In this document: piece by piece, positions 5,075 through 5,145 of the stretch
How the letters are laid out: each line of letters starts with the position of its first letter
Numbering within the stretch: position 1 is the first letter of the stretch
Source of the DNA: an uncultured Bacteroidota bacterium
GTDB taxonomy: Bacteria > Bacteroidota > Rhodothermia > Rhodothermales > UBA10348
NCBI GenBank assembly: GCA_937893205.1
Contig: CALBJU010000466.1
Location: forward strand, 1 to 5,145
Length of the DNA: 5,145 bases
Direction: 5' to 3'
The notes under the pieces: model-generated
What the model saw: the letters and a program-made list of their open reading frames with translations, nothing else
Told to the model about the DNA's origin: nothing
Databases searched by the model: none
Position numbers and translations under genes: made by a program

Positions 5075-5145
5075 GTGAGCGATTTTAGATTCACATATGA
5101 ACTGGCTGAAGAAGTCCTCGACGGAATGTCCTCCGACGAGCGTCT
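5075..5145 (+). CDS. Probable anti-sigma factor, N-terminal fragment
   Basis: An open frame starts with GTG at 5075, one base after the sigma stop, and runs off the window after 23 codons. The visible residues (MSDFRFTYELAEEVLDGMSS and on) are acidic and include a helix of the ELAEEVLDG-MSSDE kind, similar in form to the cytoplasmic N-terminus of FecR-like anti-sigma factors ('...LxGELSxEE...'). Such a protein would hold the upstream sigma factor at the membrane until a signal arrives. The call rests mostly on position and on this short resemblance. An ATG at 5097 opens another frame but gives a less plausible peptide. No strong Shine-Dalgarno is seen, so translational coupling with the sigma gene is likely. 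Confidence 0.55.
   Translation, partial: MSDFRFTYELAEEVLDGMSSDER

Overview
The window (about 5.1 kb, roughly balanced base composition) looks like ordinary chromosome from the Bacteroidota/Rhodothermota/Balneolota side of the bacteria. The reasons are a type I signal peptidase with the long insertion and the 'DNYGPVTIPK' strand typical of that group, and an ECF sigma factor of the Bacteroidota type followed immediately by what looks like its anti-sigma gene. This placement is inferred from protein features; no phylogeny was run. No mobile element, CRISPR array, tRNA or rRNA was seen.

Layout. Bases 1-303 (+) hold the C-terminal end of an L,D-transpeptidase (YkuD fold) with its catalytic SHGC motif; the rest lies upstream of the window. 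It converges, with only 7 bp between the stop codons, on a three-gene minus-strand operon that reads right to left: lepA (4138-2333, elongation factor 4), an unrecognised exported protein (2330-1458), and lepB (1447-311, signal peptidase I). The gene gaps are 2 and 10 nt, and each Shine-Dalgarno lies in or on the stop region of the gene before it, so the three are almost certainly cotranscribed and probably translationally coupled. A 365-bp divergent intergenic region (4139-4503) follows. It carries an extended -10 element for lepA and several short palindromes and repeats. On the plus strand come an ECF sigma factor (4504-5073) and, one base later, the start of a probable anti-sigma factor cut off by the window end.

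How the genes fit together. lepA-lepB linkage is classical: a ribosome-associated GTPase beside the leader peptidase that processes exported proteins. Here an uncharacterised protein with its own signal peptide sits between them. The transpeptidase (cell-wall crosslinking) and the sigma/anti-sigma pair (probably envelope or transport sensing) also concern the cell surface, but nothing in the sequence shows that they are controlled together.

No clear new system is present. The best candidates for a second look are the exported protein inside the lepA-lepB operon and the dense set of short symmetric motifs in front of the sigma factor gene.
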